NCBI RefSeq assembly: GCF_007992495.1
Contig: NZ_BKAJ01000065.1
Span: forward strand, 1 to 64,000
From: Reyranella soli
GTDB taxonomy: Bacteria > Pseudomonadota > Alphaproteobacteria > Reyranellales > Reyranellaceae
Direction of reading: 5' to 3'
Length of the DNA stretch: 64,000 bases
The number at the start of each line of letters is the position of its first letter. Position 1 is the stretch's first letter. The notes beneath the pieces were generated by a model, which was given only the letters and a program-made list of their open reading frames with translations, was not told where the DNA came from and searched no databases. This document shows positions 50,227 through 58,505 of this stretch, piece after piece. The position numbers and the translations under genes are program-made.

Positions 50227-50269
50227 TAACCCAGGTTCAATAAGAAAACCAACTGACGGCCTGGGATTA
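50227..50269. promoter_or_regulatory. inverted repeat in the HxlR / CoA-transferase divergent promoter
   Basis: TAACCCAGG and CCTGGGATTA are inverted arms around 24 nt that are AT-richer than the surroundings. They sit in the 142-bp divergent region and begin 10 bp from the HxlR start codon. They may be an autoregulatory site. Confidence 0.35.
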
Positions 50270-50359
50270 GTTTTGGTCGCGACATCATGACTCCGATGAC
50301 GTTGTGAGACCGCCAGTCCGTCGCCAGTATACGTGCTGAAACGAAACGGGAGACGACGC

Positions 50360-51559
50360 ATGACAGGTCCGTTGTCGGGGGTGCGGGTCATCGACCTCAC
50401 CAGCGTGGTGTCGGGGCCGTTCGCGACGATGTTCCTGGCCGACCAGGGCGCCGACGTGATCAAGGTCGAGCCGCCGGGCGGCGACATCACGCGGCGCAGC
50501 CGCCAGTCGGTCGACCCGACCGGCCAGTTCTCGGCCCTGTTCATCTCGACCAACCGCGGCAAGCGCTCGCTGTCGGTCGACCTCAAGCAAGCTGAGGGCG
50601 TCGAGATCCTGAAGAAGCTGATCGCCCGCTCCGACGTGCTGGTGCAGAACTTCCGGCCGCAGGTCATGGAGCGGCTGGGCCTCGGCGAGCCCGCGATGCG
50701 CGCGCTCAATCCACGCCTGATCTACGTCTCGATCAGCGGCGCCGGCGACAGCGGCCCGTACGCCGAGAAGCGCATCTACGATCCCATCATCCAGGGCCTC
50801 TCGGGCTTCGCCGACGTGCAGTCCAATGCGGAGACCGGGCGTCCGCAGATGATCCGGACCATCGTGGCCGACAAGACCACCTCGGTCTTCACCGCCCAGG
50901 CGGTCGCATCGGCCCTGTACGCGCGGGAAAAGACGGGCGTGGGCCAGCACATCAAGGTGGCGATGCTCGACACCATGATCTCCTATCTCTGGCCGGAAGC
51001 CATGATGCAGTACACGGTGGTCGGGCAGGAGGCCGCGGCGAACGACCCCAAGGCGCGGCCCGACCTGATCTTCAAGACGCTCGACGGCTACATGACCGCC
51101 GGCACGATCTCGGACTCCGAATGGCAAGGCTTCTGCCGCGCCGTCGAGCAGCCAGCGCTGATCGAGGACAAGAGGTTCAACACGCCGGCAGCGCGCACCG
51201 CCAACGCTGCCGAGCGCATCACCCTGATGGGCGACATCCTCGCCAAGCGCACCACCGCCGACTGGCTGAAGCGCCTCGACGACGCCGACGTGCCGTGCGC
51301 ACCGGTGCTGCGCCGCGGCGAGGTGATGCACAACGAGCAGGTCGTGGCGCGCAGCCTGATCGCCGAGTTCGACCATCCCGGCATCGGCCGCGTGCGCCAG
51401 GCAAAGCCCGCGGCGGAATTTTTAGGCACGCCGGCCCGCGCGCCCTCGGCGGCGCCAGGAATCGGCCAGCACGGCGGCGAGATCCTCACCGAGCTCGGCT
51501 ACGCCCGGGCGGACATAGAGCGTCTGACCAAAGCCAAGGTCGTGCGCCTGCCGAAGTAG
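50360..51559 (+). CDS. CaiB/BaiF family CoA transferase
   Basis: A 399-aa family III CoA transferase. Segments are VRVIDLTSVVSGPFATMFLAD, GADVIKVEPPGGDITR, VQNFRPQVMERLGLGE and the catalytic Asp in KRIYDPIIQGLSGFAD. The ATG at 50360 (GGGAGA 7 nt before) is preferred to one 27 nt earlier. It activates a carboxylic acid to a CoA ester, in keeping with the crotonase and acyl-CoA synthetase nearby. It is transcribed away from HxlR and ends at a strong terminator hairpin. Confidence 0.92.
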   Translation: MTGPLSGVRVIDLTSVVSGPFATMFLADQGADVIKVEPPGGDITRRSRQSVDPTGQFSALFISTNRGKRSLSVDLKQAEGVEILKKLIARSDVLVQNFRPQVMERLGLGEPAMRALNPRLIYVSISGAGDSGPYAEKRIYDPIIQGLSGFADVQSNAETGRPQMIRTIVADKTTSVFTAQAVASALYAREKTGVGQHIKVAMLDTMISYLWPEAMMQYTVVGQEAAANDPKARPDLIFKTLDGYMTAGTISDSEWQGFCRAVEQPALIEDKRFNTPAARTANAAERITLMGDILAKRTTADWLKRLDDADVPCAPVLRRGEVMHNEQVVARSLIAEFDHPGIGRVRQAKPAAEFLGTPARAPSAAPGIGQHGGEILTELGYARADIERLTKAKVVRLPK

Positions 51560-51586
51560 ATTCCCTCCCCCACGCTGACTCAGGCT

Positions 51587-51610
51587 CCTCTCCCCCGCTA
51601 GGGGGAGAGG
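51587..51610. terminator. bidirectional terminator hairpin
   Basis: CCTCTCCCCC and GGGGGAGAGG form a perfect 10-bp stem with a GCTA loop between the convergent CoA transferase and isomerase genes. AATTTG follows on the plus strand. It has no long T-run, but its position between two stop codons 75 bp apart supports termination in both directions. Confidence 0.6.
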
Positions 51611-51634
51611 AATTTGAAGAAAAGGAGGAAGCGT

Positions 51635-52240
51635 CTATTTCCTCGCAGCGATCGCTTCCTCGACGTCGCGCAGTCGGTCCTTGCCGAAGTAAATGTCGTC
51701 GTCGACGAAGAAGGTCGGCGAGCCGAAGGTGCCGCGCTCGACGGCGCGCGTGGTCTCGGCCAGCAGGCCGTCCTTGATCTCGGCGGTCTGCGCCAGCTCG
51801 AACAGCTTGTCGGCCGGCAGGTTCGACTCGAGCAACGCGGCCTTCAGGACGGCCGGATCATCGAGCTTCTTCGGCTCGGCCCACATGTGGCGGTAAACCT
51901 CGTCGACATAGCGCTCGAAGATGCCGAGCTTCTTCGCCGCCACCGCGCCGCGCATGATCATCAGCGTATTGACCGGGAAGAACGGGTTGGACTTGAAGCG
52001 CGTAATGCCGTGCTGGCGTACGAAGCGCTCGGTCTCGAGCCGCTGATATTCGGGCTTGTTCTTGATGCCGGCGTTGGTCTCGGCCGGCGAGCGGTTGCCG
52101 GTCATCTTGAACACGCCGCCCAGCAAGACCGGCAGGTAGTCGAATTTCACGCCCTGGCGCTTCTCGATCCCCGGGATGACGAGGTGGCTCAGGTAGGCGT
52201 TAGGGCTGCCGAAATCGAAGAGGAAGTCTACTTTGGGCAT
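51635..52240 (-). CDS. DsbA-fold 2-hydroxychromene-2-carboxylate isomerase-like protein
   Basis: A 201-aa protein of the HCCA isomerase / GST-kappa family. VDFLFDFGSPNAYLSHL holds the active-site Ser in GSPNAY, KSNPFFPVNTLMIMRGAVAA is the glutathione-contact region, and GTFGSPTFFVDDDIYFGKDRL is the conserved C-terminal strand. The naphthalene-pathway NahD isomerises hydroxychromene carboxylate with glutathione. It lies 3 nt behind an SDR gene, in an operon with an acyl-CoA synthetase, so aromatic or polycyclic acid degradation is possible. Confidence 0.9.
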   Translation of the reverse strand: MPKVDFLFDFGSPNAYLSHLVIPGIEKRQGVKFDYLPVLLGGVFKMTGNRSPAETNAGIKNKPEYQRLETERFVRQHGITRFKSNPFFPVNTLMIMRGAVAAKKLGIFERYVDEVYRHMWAEPKKLDDPAVLKAALLESNLPADKLFELAQTAEIKDGLLAETTRAVERGTFGSPTFFVDDDIYFGKDRLRDVEEAIAARK

Positions 52241-52243
52241 GGC

Positions 52244-52987
52244 TCACCATTTCTCGCCGAAGGGACGGATTTCCATTTCCGAGCTCCAGGCGTCGCGCGG
52301 CTGCTGGTAGAGCGCCCAGTACGCCTCGGCGACGGCCTCTGGCCGCATCAGCCGGTCAGGCGACAGCTTGGCCAGCGCTTCGGCGCCCTCGCGTTCCTTG
52401 ATGCGCTCGCGCACCCACGCGGTGTCGACGCCGGAGTCGATCACGAGATGTGCGACATGGATGTTCTTGGGGCCAAGCTCGCGCGCTGCCGCCTGGGCCA
52501 CGGCGCGCAACCCTGCCTTGGCCGCCGAGAAGGCTGCATAGCCCACCCCGCCGCGCATGCTGGCCGTCGCGCCGGTGAAGAAGATCGCGCCCTTGCCGCG
52601 CGGCAGCATCAGCCTGGCGGCTTCGCGGCCGGCCAGGAACCCCGAGTAGCAGGCCATCTCCCAGACCTTGCGAAAGACGCGTTCGGTCGTCTCGGTGAAG
52701 GGGAAATTGACGTTGGCGCCGACGTTGAAGATGCAGACTTCGAGCGGCGCCTGCCGGTCGGCCTCCTGCAGGAAGGCGGTGATGTCCTCCTCCTTGCGCG
52801 CATCGAGCGAGCGCGCCGAGACCTGCCCGCCGGCTGCCTTGATGTCGGCCACCAAGGGCGCGAGCTTGTCGCCGTTGCGCCGGCCGGCGAACACGGTGAA
52901 GCCCTCGCCCGCGAACTTCTTGGCGATGGCGCCGCCGATGAAGTCGCCCGCGCCGATCACGGCTGCCGTCGCATTGCGTGCTGCCAC
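52244..52987 (-). CDS. SDR-fold protein lacking the catalytic tyrosine (paralogue 2)
   Basis: A 247-aa SDR. AAVIGAGDFIGGAIAKKF is the nucleotide motif, FNVGANVN takes the NNAG place and VGYAAFSAAKAGLR the active-site place. A Tyr is present two residues before the F, but the residue at the Tyr-x3-Lys position is Phe. It ends WSSEMEIRPFGEKW, nearly the same end as paralogue 3 (WSFNVEIRPFGEKW). It lies between the acyl-CoA synthetase (10 nt gap) and the isomerase (3 nt gap), so the three are one operon. Confidence 0.87.
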   Translation of the reverse strand: MAARNATAAVIGAGDFIGGAIAKKFAGEGFTVFAGRRNGDKLAPLVADIKAAGGQVSARSLDARKEEDITAFLQEADRQAPLEVCIFNVGANVNFPFTETTERVFRKVWEMACYSGFLAGREAARLMLPRGKGAIFFTGATASMRGGVGYAAFSAAKAGLRAVAQAAARELGPKNIHVAHLVIDSGVDTAWVRERIKEREGAEALAKLSPDRLMRPEAVAEAYWALYQQPRDAWSSEMEIRPFGEKW

Positions 52988-52996
52988 TTGTTCCTC

Positions 52997-54541
52997 CTAT
53001 GCGCTGAGCCGATGTTTCAGGATCTTGCCCGCCGAAGACGTCGGCAGTGCCTCCAGGATCACGATCTCGCTCGGCCGTTTGTAGGCGGTGAGCTGGCGCG
53101 CGGCGTGCGCCATGAGATCGTCGACCGTGGCCTGCGCTCCGGCCAGGAGCTGCACGTAGGCCACGACTTCCTCGTTGGCCTGCACGGCGCGGCCGACCGC
53201 GGCCGACTGCATGACCGCCGGATGGGCGTTGAGCACCGCTTCGACCTCGGCCGGATAGACGTTGAAACCCGACCGGATGATCAGTTCCTTGGTGCGGCCG
53301 GCGATGAACAAGGTCTCACCTTCGAAGCGGGCAAGGTCGCCGGTATTGAACCAGCCCTCCTTGTCGATGGCGGCCGCCGTCGCCTCGGGCGCGCGATAGT
53401 AGCCGCGCATGACATTGGGGCCACGGACATGCAGCTCGCCGACCGTGCCCTCGGCGACCGCGGCGCCGTCGCGGCCGACCAGGCGCACTTCGATGCCGGG
53501 GATGACCGTGCCCACCGACGTGTCGGATCGTGGCGCTTCGGCGCGCACGCCCGATATGCCGGGCGCGCACTCGGTGATGCCGTAGCCGTTGAGCAACGGC
53601 AGGCCGAACTCCTGCTCGACCATGGCTTTCAGGGTGGGATCGAGCGGCGCGCCGGCAACGTAGAGGCCGCGCAGGCGGCCGCGCGGCAAGGCATTGAGGC
53701 CCGCCGTCGCCTTGTATTCGAGCAGGCGCTGATAGGTCGTCGGCACGCCGAACAGCAGCGAGATGCCATGGTCGCGCACGGCGCCGACGAAAGCCGCCGG
53801 ATCGTACTTGGGCACCAGATGGACAGCGCTGCCGCCGATCAGCGTGCCCGCCAGGATGATCGAAAAGCCGACAATGTGCGACATCGGCAGCACGCCATAG
53901 ATGATGTCCTCGGGCGTGGGCTTGCGCAGCAGGCGCGAGACGCTGGCGTTGAACAGGATGTTGCGGTGGCTGAGCATCACCCCCTTGGGGTTCCCCGTGG
54001 TGCCCGACGTGTAGAGCAGCGCCGCCACCTGCTGCGCGCTGTCCTGCGCCACCGGCTCCGGTTCGGTCGCCTCGTTGAGCGGGCTTACGGCAAGCGTGCC
54101 GAGCGGGCCCATCTCGACTTCGTGCGCCTCGTGGCGGCGCGCGTGCGCTGCGGCTAGCTCGGAAACCTCGACCGTGTAGTACAGCACGCGCGCGCCGCAG
54201 TGGCCGCGGATCTGGTCGATCTCCCGTTCGGACAGGCGCGGATTGACGGAGACCGACCAGGCGTCCAGCGCCGATATCGCAAGGATGAGGGCCGCGAGCG
54301 CGGGACTGTTCTCGCTGACCACCATCACCCGATCGCCCGGCCGCACGCCGTGTTTGCTGAGCTCCGCCGCCACGTCATCGACGATGCCGGCGAGCGCGCC
54401 GTAGGTCCACACCTTGCCATCGCCGATCAGGGCGGGCTGCTTCGGCGCGCTCCTGGCCCACGGCCGGAAGACCTGGTCGAGACGCTGCGGCAATCCCGCG
54501 AGAAGCTGCTGGGCTGCGGCCTCGACCTGCGATGGCGCCAT
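52997..54541 (-). CDS. acyl-CoA synthetase (AMP-forming)
   Basis: A 514-aa ANL-superfamily ligase. The P-loop is LLYTSGTTGNPKGVMLSHRN, the aromatic motif LLNGYGITECAPG, and the hinge region GWFNTGDLARFEGETLFIAGRTKELIIRSGFNVYPAEVE contains the adenylate Asp. The C-terminal lysine is in TSSAGKILKHRL. It converts a carboxylic acid, ATP and CoA to acyl-CoA; the absence of clear long-chain features leaves the chain type open. GGAGGAAAC precedes the ATG at 54541. It heads the operon with the SDR and HCCA isomerase. Confidence 0.92.
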   Translation of the reverse strand: MAPSQVEAAAQQLLAGLPQRLDQVFRPWARSAPKQPALIGDGKVWTYGALAGIVDDVAAELSKHGVRPGDRVMVVSENSPALAALILAISALDAWSVSVNPRLSEREIDQIRGHCGARVLYYTVEVSELAAAHARRHEAHEVEMGPLGTLAVSPLNEATEPEPVAQDSAQQVAALLYTSGTTGNPKGVMLSHRNILFNASVSRLLRKPTPEDIIYGVLPMSHIVGFSIILAGTLIGGSAVHLVPKYDPAAFVGAVRDHGISLLFGVPTTYQRLLEYKATAGLNALPRGRLRGLYVAGAPLDPTLKAMVEQEFGLPLLNGYGITECAPGISGVRAEAPRSDTSVGTVIPGIEVRLVGRDGAAVAEGTVGELHVRGPNVMRGYYRAPEATAAAIDKEGWFNTGDLARFEGETLFIAGRTKELIIRSGFNVYPAEVEAVLNAHPAVMQSAAVGRAVQANEEVVAYVQLLAGAQATVDDLMAHAARQLTAYKRPSEIVILEALPTSSAGKILKHRLSA

Positions 54542-54567
54542 GTTTCCTCCGCCTATTCGTTGGCTGG

Positions 54568-54597
54568 CACTGTCAGTGTCTTTTTAGAACTTGTCAA
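54568..54597 (-). promoter_or_regulatory. candidate promoter with overlapping palindrome, acyl-CoA synthetase operon
   Basis: On the minus strand TTGACA (54592-54597) is a consensus -35. The -10 position, 17 nt later, reads GACAGT (weak) and falls inside the palindrome CACTGTCAGTG (54568-54578). This layout is that of a repressor-controlled promoter. A divergent SDR gene starts at 54701, so one site could serve both. Confidence 0.45.
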
Positions 54598-54700
54598 TCT
54601 GCCAACAGGGCCGCAACTCGTGCGGTCATGAGTTTTGTGTGTTTGATCCGTGCTTTTTTCACATGCACGATCCGGCCGTGGTCAGAAAACGGAGCCAACC

Positions 54701-55402
54701 ATGAGCCGTCCCCTCGCCCTCGTAACCGGAGTCGGCCCCGGCACCGGCAGTGCCATCGCCCGGCGCTTGTCAGCCGGCGGCTACGACGTCGCCATGCTGG
54801 CCCGCACCAAGGATCGACTGGCGACGTTCGAACGGGAGATCGCCAACGCGAAAGCCTTCGCCTGCGACGTCACCGACGAGGCCGAGCTCGATGCGGCGCT
54901 GGCGATGGTGCGCCAGCAGCTCGGCGAGCCCTCGGTCCTGGTGCACAACGCGGTCGGCGGCGCGTGGGGCAGCTTCCTGGACATCGATCCCAAGGTCCTG
55001 AACGCCAATTTCCAGGTCAACACCATGGCGCTCTTGCACCTGGCCCGGCGCCTCGCGCCGGCGATGGTGCAGGCGGGCAAGGGCGCGATCGTTGTCACCG
55101 GCAACACCTCGGCGCTGCGCGGCCGGGCGAACTTCGCGGGCTTCGCGCCAACCAAGGCGGCGCAGCGCATCCTGGCCGAAGCCATGGCGCGCGACCTCGG
55201 GCCGAAGGGCGTCCACGTCGCCTACATCGTCATCGATGCGGTGATCGATCTTGCCTGGACGCGCAAACGCTATCCCGACGCGCCCGACGGCTTCTTCATC
55301 AAGCCGGCCGCCATCGCCGACGAGGTCTGGCACGTCATCCACCAGGACAGGAGCGCCTGGTCGTTCAACGTCGAGATTCGCCCCTTCGGCGAGAAATGGT
55401 GA
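54701..55402 (+). CDS. SDR-fold protein lacking the catalytic tyrosine (paralogue 3)
   Basis: A 233-aa SDR. LALVTGVGPGTGSAIARRL is the nucleotide motif, LVHNAVGGAWG the NNAG equivalent and FAGFAPTKAAQRILAEAMA the active-site stretch, where Phe again replaces Tyr before x3-Lys. It has ELGP-type DLGPKGVHVAYIVID and ends IRPFGEKW like paralogue 2. GGAG lies 6 nt before the ATG at 54701. The GST gene starts 5 nt after the stop. It diverges from the acyl-CoA synthetase operon. Confidence 0.87.
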   Translation: MSRPLALVTGVGPGTGSAIARRLSAGGYDVAMLARTKDRLATFEREIANAKAFACDVTDEAELDAALAMVRQQLGEPSVLVHNAVGGAWGSFLDIDPKVLNANFQVNTMALLHLARRLAPAMVQAGKGAIVVTGNTSALRGRANFAGFAPTKAAQRILAEAMARDLGPKGVHVAYIVIDAVIDLAWTRKRYPDAPDGFFIKPAAIADEVWHVIHQDRSAWSFNVEIRPFGEKW

Positions 55403-55407
55403 GTGCC

Positions 55408-56205
55408 ATGGCCGACCTCCGGATCTTCTCCTATCTCCCCAATCCCAGGATCATGAAGGCGACGATCGCCGCGCGCCTGTGCGGCGTCGATGTCGAGCTC
55501 CGCGGCGCCAAGCCTGCCGAGCTGAAGGACTGGCTGTGGGACTTCGACGCCCGTCCCCTCTCCGAAGCCGATCGCCGCAAGACCAAGGCGCGCGCCGGCC
55601 GGGTCGGCTTCAAGGGCGGGCAGTTGGTCAAGACCGACGCCTTCCTGGCCGCCCACCCCTTTGCCACGGTGCCCGCGGCCTTCAGCCCGGACGGGACGAC
55701 CGGCATCTTCGAATCCAACAGCATCATGCGGGCCGTGGCGCGGCTCGACCGCAAGCGGTCGAAGCTCTACGGCAGCACCCCCTACGAGGCCGCGCGCATC
55801 GACAGCTTCCTCGACGCCAGCCTGGTCTTCGCCCGCGATTCGCAGATCTACCTACTGGCCCTGCGCGACCCGGACTTCGCCGCCGACATCCATGCGCGGA
55901 CAGCGGAGGCCTTTGCGATCTATGCCGCGGGTATCGACCAGGCCCTGCAGCCCGACCGCAGCTTCCTGGTCGGCGAGACGCTGTCGCTGGCAGACATCTG
56001 CTTCGTGGCCGAGCTCTGCCTGTTCCTGAACGAGCGGCACCATCGCCCGACGCTTGCCAAGCGTGGCCTGACGCCGATCGTGAACGAGCAATGGCGCGAG
56101 CAATTCCCGAACGCCTCCAGCCATTTCAACCGGCTGATCGCCCATCCGGCGTTTGCGCCGGATGTCGGCCCCTACCTGCAGAAGCTTTACGCGCGAGCGG
56201 CGTAA
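55408..56205 (+). CDS. glutathione S-transferase, eEF1B-gamma-like N-domain
   Basis: A 265-aa GST-like protein. The start ADLRIFSYLPNPRIMKATIAARLCGVDVELRG resembles the GST domain of elongation factor 1B gamma (here read in short as LRIFSYLPNPRI and KATIAARLCGV). FESNSIMRAVARLD is the glutathione Ser motif, and the C-domain has SFLVGETLSLADICFVAELC. The extra 25 residues between the first strands are unusual. The ATG at 55408 with GGTGAG before it is chosen; ATG at 55396 would overlap the SDR stop. It ends before a family C repeat. Confidence 0.85.
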   Translation: MADLRIFSYLPNPRIMKATIAARLCGVDVELRGAKPAELKDWLWDFDARPLSEADRRKTKARAGRVGFKGGQLVKTDAFLAAHPFATVPAAFSPDGTTGIFESNSIMRAVARLDRKRSKLYGSTPYEAARIDSFLDASLVFARDSQIYLLALRDPDFAADIHARTAEAFAIYAAGIDQALQPDRSFLVGETLSLADICFVAELCLFLNERHHRPTLAKRGLTPIVNEQWREQFPNASSHFNRLIAHPAFAPDVGPYLQKLYARAA

Positions 56206-56230
56206 GGCGCTGACGTTAGGCGCCAAAATC

Positions 56231-56353
56231 CCGTCATCCCGACCGGAGCCTCGCGAAGCGAGGCGTAGTGGAGGGACCTGTTTTGTTGATGCGACGACAA
56301 AACAGGTCCCTCGACTGCGCCGCCCTTCGGGCGGCTCCGCTCGGGATGACGGG
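56231..56353. repeat. dispersed inverted repeat, family C copy 2
   Basis: CCCGTCATCCCGACC... to ...CGGGATGACGGG, about 123 bp, with the same inner arms (AGGGACCT and AGGTCCCT) and CCGCCCTTCGGGCGG hairpin as the copy at 38151. It lies between convergent GST and SDR genes. Confidence 0.88.
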
Positions 56354-56360
56354 AAAGAAG

Positions 56361-57161
56361 CTACCGCGCCTTCATCGGCAGGCTGGCGAGGTGGATGCCG
56401 GCGTCGACGATCAGGAACTCGCCGGTGATGTTTGACGCGCTGGTCAGGAAGAACATCACCGCCTCGGCCATCTGCTCGGGCGTGCCGGCCTGGCGCAGCG
56501 GCGCGGTCTGCTCCTGGCTCTGCTTCAGCTTATTGTAGTTCTCCTCACCCATGCCGCCCAGCAGCCAGCGCGTCTGGATGAAGCCCGGGCACACGGTGTT
56601 GACGCGCGCCGACGGCGAGAACCAGCGGGCGAGCGTCAGGGTGAGCGTATTGAGCGCGCCCTTGGAGCAGGCATAGGGAATCGAGCTGCCGACGCCCATC
56701 ACACCCGCGATCGAGGAGATGTTCACGATCGACCCGCGCTCCTGCTTCTCCTCCCACTGCTTCTTCATGGTCGGGAAGACGGCGCGGCTCATCATGTAGG
56801 GGCCGGTGACGTTGACCCTGAGGATGCGGTCGAAATCCTCGGGCGTGACGCCGTCGAGGTCGCCCTGGTTCTGGAACTTGGTGGTGCCGGCATTGTTCAC
56901 CAGGCCGTCGATGCGGTCCCACTTCTTCAGGGTCTCGGCCGCGAGCTTCTTGCAATCGGCGTCCTGGCCCATGTCGGCCTGCACCAGGATCGCCTCGACG
57001 CCCTTGGCCTTGACCGCCTCATAGGTCTCGTCGGCTTCCTTTTTGCTCTTGGTGTAGTTGATGGCGACGTTCCAGCCGCGCTCCGCCAGGTCGATCGCAC
57101 ATGAGGCGCCCAACCCGGTCGCCGAGCCCGTCACGATCGCCACCTTGCCCGATTTCGCCAT
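56361..57161 (-). CDS. SDR family oxidoreductase
   Basis: A 266-aa classical SDR with all usual elements: AIVTGSATGLGASCAIDLA, LVNNAG, Ser in VNISSIAGVMG and Tyr-x3-Lys in IPYACSKGALN, ending ITGEFLIVDAGIH. It looks like the 3-oxoacyl-ACP reductase / beta-ketoacyl-CoA reductase group, but the substrate is not defined. GGGAGA precedes the ATG. It diverges from another SDR across about 80 bp. Confidence 0.9.
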   Translation of the reverse strand: MAKSGKVAIVTGSATGLGASCAIDLAERGWNVAINYTKSKKEADETYEAVKAKGVEAILVQADMGQDADCKKLAAETLKKWDRIDGLVNNAGTTKFQNQGDLDGVTPEDFDRILRVNVTGPYMMSRAVFPTMKKQWEEKQERGSIVNISSIAGVMGVGSSIPYACSKGALNTLTLTLARWFSPSARVNTVCPGFIQTRWLLGGMGEENYNKLKQSQEQTAPLRQAGTPEQMAEAVMFFLTSASNITGEFLIVDAGIHLASLPMKAR

Positions 57162-57244
57162 GTCGTCTCTCCCGATATCTACCGGCGCCTTTCATAGGCT
57201 AGGATTGGCCCCCAAGGCAAAGAACGGCAGGACACGGACAGGGC

Positions 57245-58009
57245 ATGGCCGACCTCTTTTCGATGAAGAACCGCGTGGTGCTGCTGACCGGCGCCTCGCG
57301 CGGGCTGGGCCGCGACATGGCGCTGACCCTGGGGGCTGCCGGCGCCACGGTGCTGTGCGCTGGCCGCACGGTGAAAGAACTGGAGGTGACGGCGCGTGCC
57401 ATCAAGCGCAAGGGTGGCAAGGCCGAGGTCACGCCGCTCGACATCACCGATGAAGCCGCCGTCCGCGAGCAGGTCGCCAGCATCATCGCCAGGCACCGCC
57501 GCATCGACGTGCTGGTCAACAATGCCGGCATCATCTACCGCGAGGCGATCGTCGACACCTCGACCGACACCTTCCGCTCCGCGATCGAGACCGACCTCGT
57601 CTCGCAGTTCATGCTGGCGCGCGAGGTCGGCCGCCACATGCTGGCGCGCAAGTACGGCCGCATCGTCAATATTTCCTCGATCATGGGCATCCTGGGGCGC
57701 GCCACGGTCGCGGGCTATGTCGCGGCCAAGCACGGCCTGATCGGGCTCACCAAGAACCTGGCGGCCGAGTACGGCCCGAACGTCACCTGCAACGCCATCG
57801 CCCCGGGCTATATCCGCACCGAGCTCAACGTCCCGCTGCAGCAGAACAAGGCCTTCAACGCCATGCTCGAGCAGCGCACCGCGCTGCATCGCTGGGGCAA
57901 GCCAGAGGACCTGCGCGGCCCCCTGCTGCTGCTGGCCTCCGACGCCGGCGCCTACATGAGCGGCCATACGCTGGTGGTCGATGGCGGCATGACCGTCATC
58001 CTGGGCTGA
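57245..58009 (+). CDS. SDR family oxidoreductase, gluconate-5-dehydrogenase-like
   Basis: A 254-aa classical SDR. VVLLTGASRGLGRDMALTL, VLVNNAGIIYREAIVD, Ser in VNISSIMGILG and Tyr-x3-Lys in AGYVAAKHGLIGLTKNLAAE are present. PGYIRTELN follows, with the terminal GHTLVVDGGMTV. The pattern is close to gluconate 5-dehydrogenase or 2-deoxy-gluconate dehydrogenase. It is followed 1 nt later by a membrane-anchored protein gene. Confidence 0.9.
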   Translation: MADLFSMKNRVVLLTGASRGLGRDMALTLGAAGATVLCAGRTVKELEVTARAIKRKGGKAEVTPLDITDEAAVREQVASIIARHRRIDVLVNNAGIIYREAIVDTSTDTFRSAIETDLVSQFMLAREVGRHMLARKYGRIVNISSIMGILGRATVAGYVAAKHGLIGLTKNLAAEYGPNVTCNAIAPGYIRTELNVPLQQNKAFNAMLEQRTALHRWGKPEDLRGPLLLLASDAGAYMSGHTLVVDGGMTVILG

Positions 58010-58010
58010 C

Positions 58011-58499
58011 ATGCTCTCGATCCCGCGTTGGGCGATCCTGGCTCTGGGCGCGGCCCTCCTGCTGTTCGGCCTTGCCGTGCACATGGGCTGGCTGCGCGAT
58101 CCCTCGTTCGCCAAGTCCGACTATGTCGGCAGCATCGACGTGTCGGCCGACGACGCCAAGCTCTATCGCGCCGTGCCGTTCGAATGGCGCGTCACCTCCA
58201 ACGCCGGCTCCTTCACCGGTACCGATACGGCCTACATCCGCATCAACAATTCCGGCGAGCGCCCCACCATCTGCGGCTGGCTGCGGCTCGACAAGGGCGG
58301 CAACTCGATCCGCGCCACGCGCTGGCTGAGCGAGGCCCGGCTGTTCGCCGGCGACATGAAGCTGACCGCATTGTTCGTCGCCCCCGTCGACAAGGCGCCG
58401 GGCGACGGCCTGACCGCAGGCTGCCTCAGGATCGACGAGCCCACGCGCCCGGCGACCGACGCGCCGTTCAAGCTCGAAGGCAGTCCCGTTCGCGAGTAG
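58011..58499 (+). CDS. hypothetical membrane-anchored periplasmic protein
   Basis: I do not recognise this 162-aa protein. One hydrophobic segment near the N-terminus (WAILALGAALLLFGLAVHMGWL) would anchor it, leaving about 130 residues outside. These are beta-rich by pattern (PFEWRVTSNAGSFTGTDTAY, GWLRLDKGGNSI), with Cys near residues 89 and 139. It starts 1 nt after the SDR stop and is co-transcribed with it. It is convergent with the amidase-like gene at 58506 (6 nt between stops). No evidence links the two functionally. Confidence 0.7.
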   Translation: MLSIPRWAILALGAALLLFGLAVHMGWLRDPSFAKSDYVGSIDVSADDAKLYRAVPFEWRVTSNAGSFTGTDTAYIRINNSGERPTICGWLRLDKGGNSIRATRWLSEARLFAGDMKLTALFVAPVDKAPGDGLTAGCLRIDEPTRPATDAPFKLEGSPVRE

Positions 58500-58505
58500 C
58501 CGCCC

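Noticed and set aside
51614..54157. 847-codon plus-strand frame
   Set aside because: Runs antisense through three well-supported genes (isomerase, SDR, acyl-CoA synthetase).
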